From positions 1-13,149 of the forward strand of contig CAISYW010000188.1 in NCBI GenBank assembly GCA_903889795.1: DNA of 13,149 nucleotides, written 5' to 3'. The notes beneath the pieces were generated by a model, which was given only the letters and a program-made list of their open reading frames with translations, did not search any database and was not told the origin of the DNA. The position numbers were made by a program, and so were the translations under genes. Of this stretch, positions 12,947 through 13,149 are shown one piece after another. The DNA is from an uncultured Chlamydiae bacterium. GTDB taxonomy: Bacteria; Chlamydiota; Chlamydiia; Chlamydiales; SM23-39. Position 1 is the stretch's first letter; each line of letters opens with the position of its first letter.

Positions 12947-13012
12947 ATGCCAGATAAGTCTATTCCGCCTATTTTGCGATCGCAAGAGGAGTGGCTTGTC
13001 TGGCATTTTTAT
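12947..13012 (+). terminator. Long terminator hairpin after the 38-aa gene
   Basis: A 14-bp stem, ATGCCAGATAAGTC (12947-12960) with GGCTTGTCTGGCAT (12993-13006), closed by two G-U pairs, then TTTTATT. The 32-nt apical part contains a perfect palindrome TTGCGATCGCAA (12974-12985) that can form an inner hairpin. Confidence 0.8.
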
Positions 13013-13062
13013 TCAAAAACATCTTTTCTAATAGATCTTTTTATATGAAATTTTTAGTGCTA

Positions 13063-13091
13063 TTGTGAATCAATGGCAGTTGTGCTAAAAT
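13063..13091 (+). promoter_or_regulatory. Sigma-70-like promoter reading out of the window
   Basis: TTGTGA (13063-13068) and TAAAAT (13086-13091) with a 17-bp spacer. Predicted start near 13098; no start codon follows before the window ends, so the gene lies beyond 13149. Confidence 0.5.
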
Positions 13092-13149
13092 GATAATATA
13101 GGTTAATTCTGGTTTGTCTGTTTTTGATAGGTTTTAATAATTCATAATA

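Noticed and set aside
12815..13006. 63-aa minus-strand ORF over the K-rich gene
   Set aside because: It is antisense to the 38-aa gene and its terminator hairpin, and its start lies in the hairpin stem. It is a shadow.

Overview
The window looks like a piece of the chromosome of an environmental (Waddlia/Parachlamydia-like) chlamydia. The inference rests on a soluble NtrC-type histidine kinase/regulator pair of the CtcB/CtcC kind, moderate GC with AT-rich accessory stretches, a cysteine-rich envelope lipoprotein, and several small hypothetical and hydrophobic proteins separated by repeats. No rRNA or other phylogenetic marker is present, so the assignment is an inference.

Layout. (1) 1-3830 is gene-dense and conserved: the 3' end of nadE, convergent with ctcC-ctcB on the minus strand, and, head to head with ctcB, an M15-type peptidase lipoprotein. 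(2) 3831-4460 holds tRNA-Leu(CAA), two intrinsic terminators, a serine-recombinase C-terminal remnant and a solo repeat arm. (3) 4460-6541 has two minus-strand hypothetical genes: a 396-aa protein with a 21-residue tandem repeat, and a 228-aa membrane-anchored protein whose second half resembles the opioid-growth-factor-receptor (OGFr) conserved region. Another repeat arm lies between them. (4) 6630-9064 holds a short signal-peptide ORF, a cytidine deaminase, then a leader peptide with five consecutive Thr codons in front of a DAACS/SLC1-type transporter that ends in a strong terminator. (5) 9067-9235 is a 169-bp, nearly fully palindromic repeat element. Four solo arms of the same family lie elsewhere in the window. 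(6) 9304-11832 is an AT-rich cluster of an FkbM methyltransferase, a GT-B-like glycosyltransferase and a class I methyltransferase, probably acting on a surface or secreted glycan. (7) 11833-13149 carries a small hydrophobic protein with a strong SD and a consensus -10, a hairpin-rich 500-bp gap that may encode an sRNA, a 38-aa lysine-rich protein with its own terminator, and a promoter firing out of the window.

The most notable signals are the threonine leader, which gives a testable substrate prediction for the transporter; the palindromic repeat family; the T10 tract that puts a signal peptide one slippage event away from the cytidine deaminase frame; and the OGFr-like protein. All family calls were made by eye from conserved motifs, without database searches.
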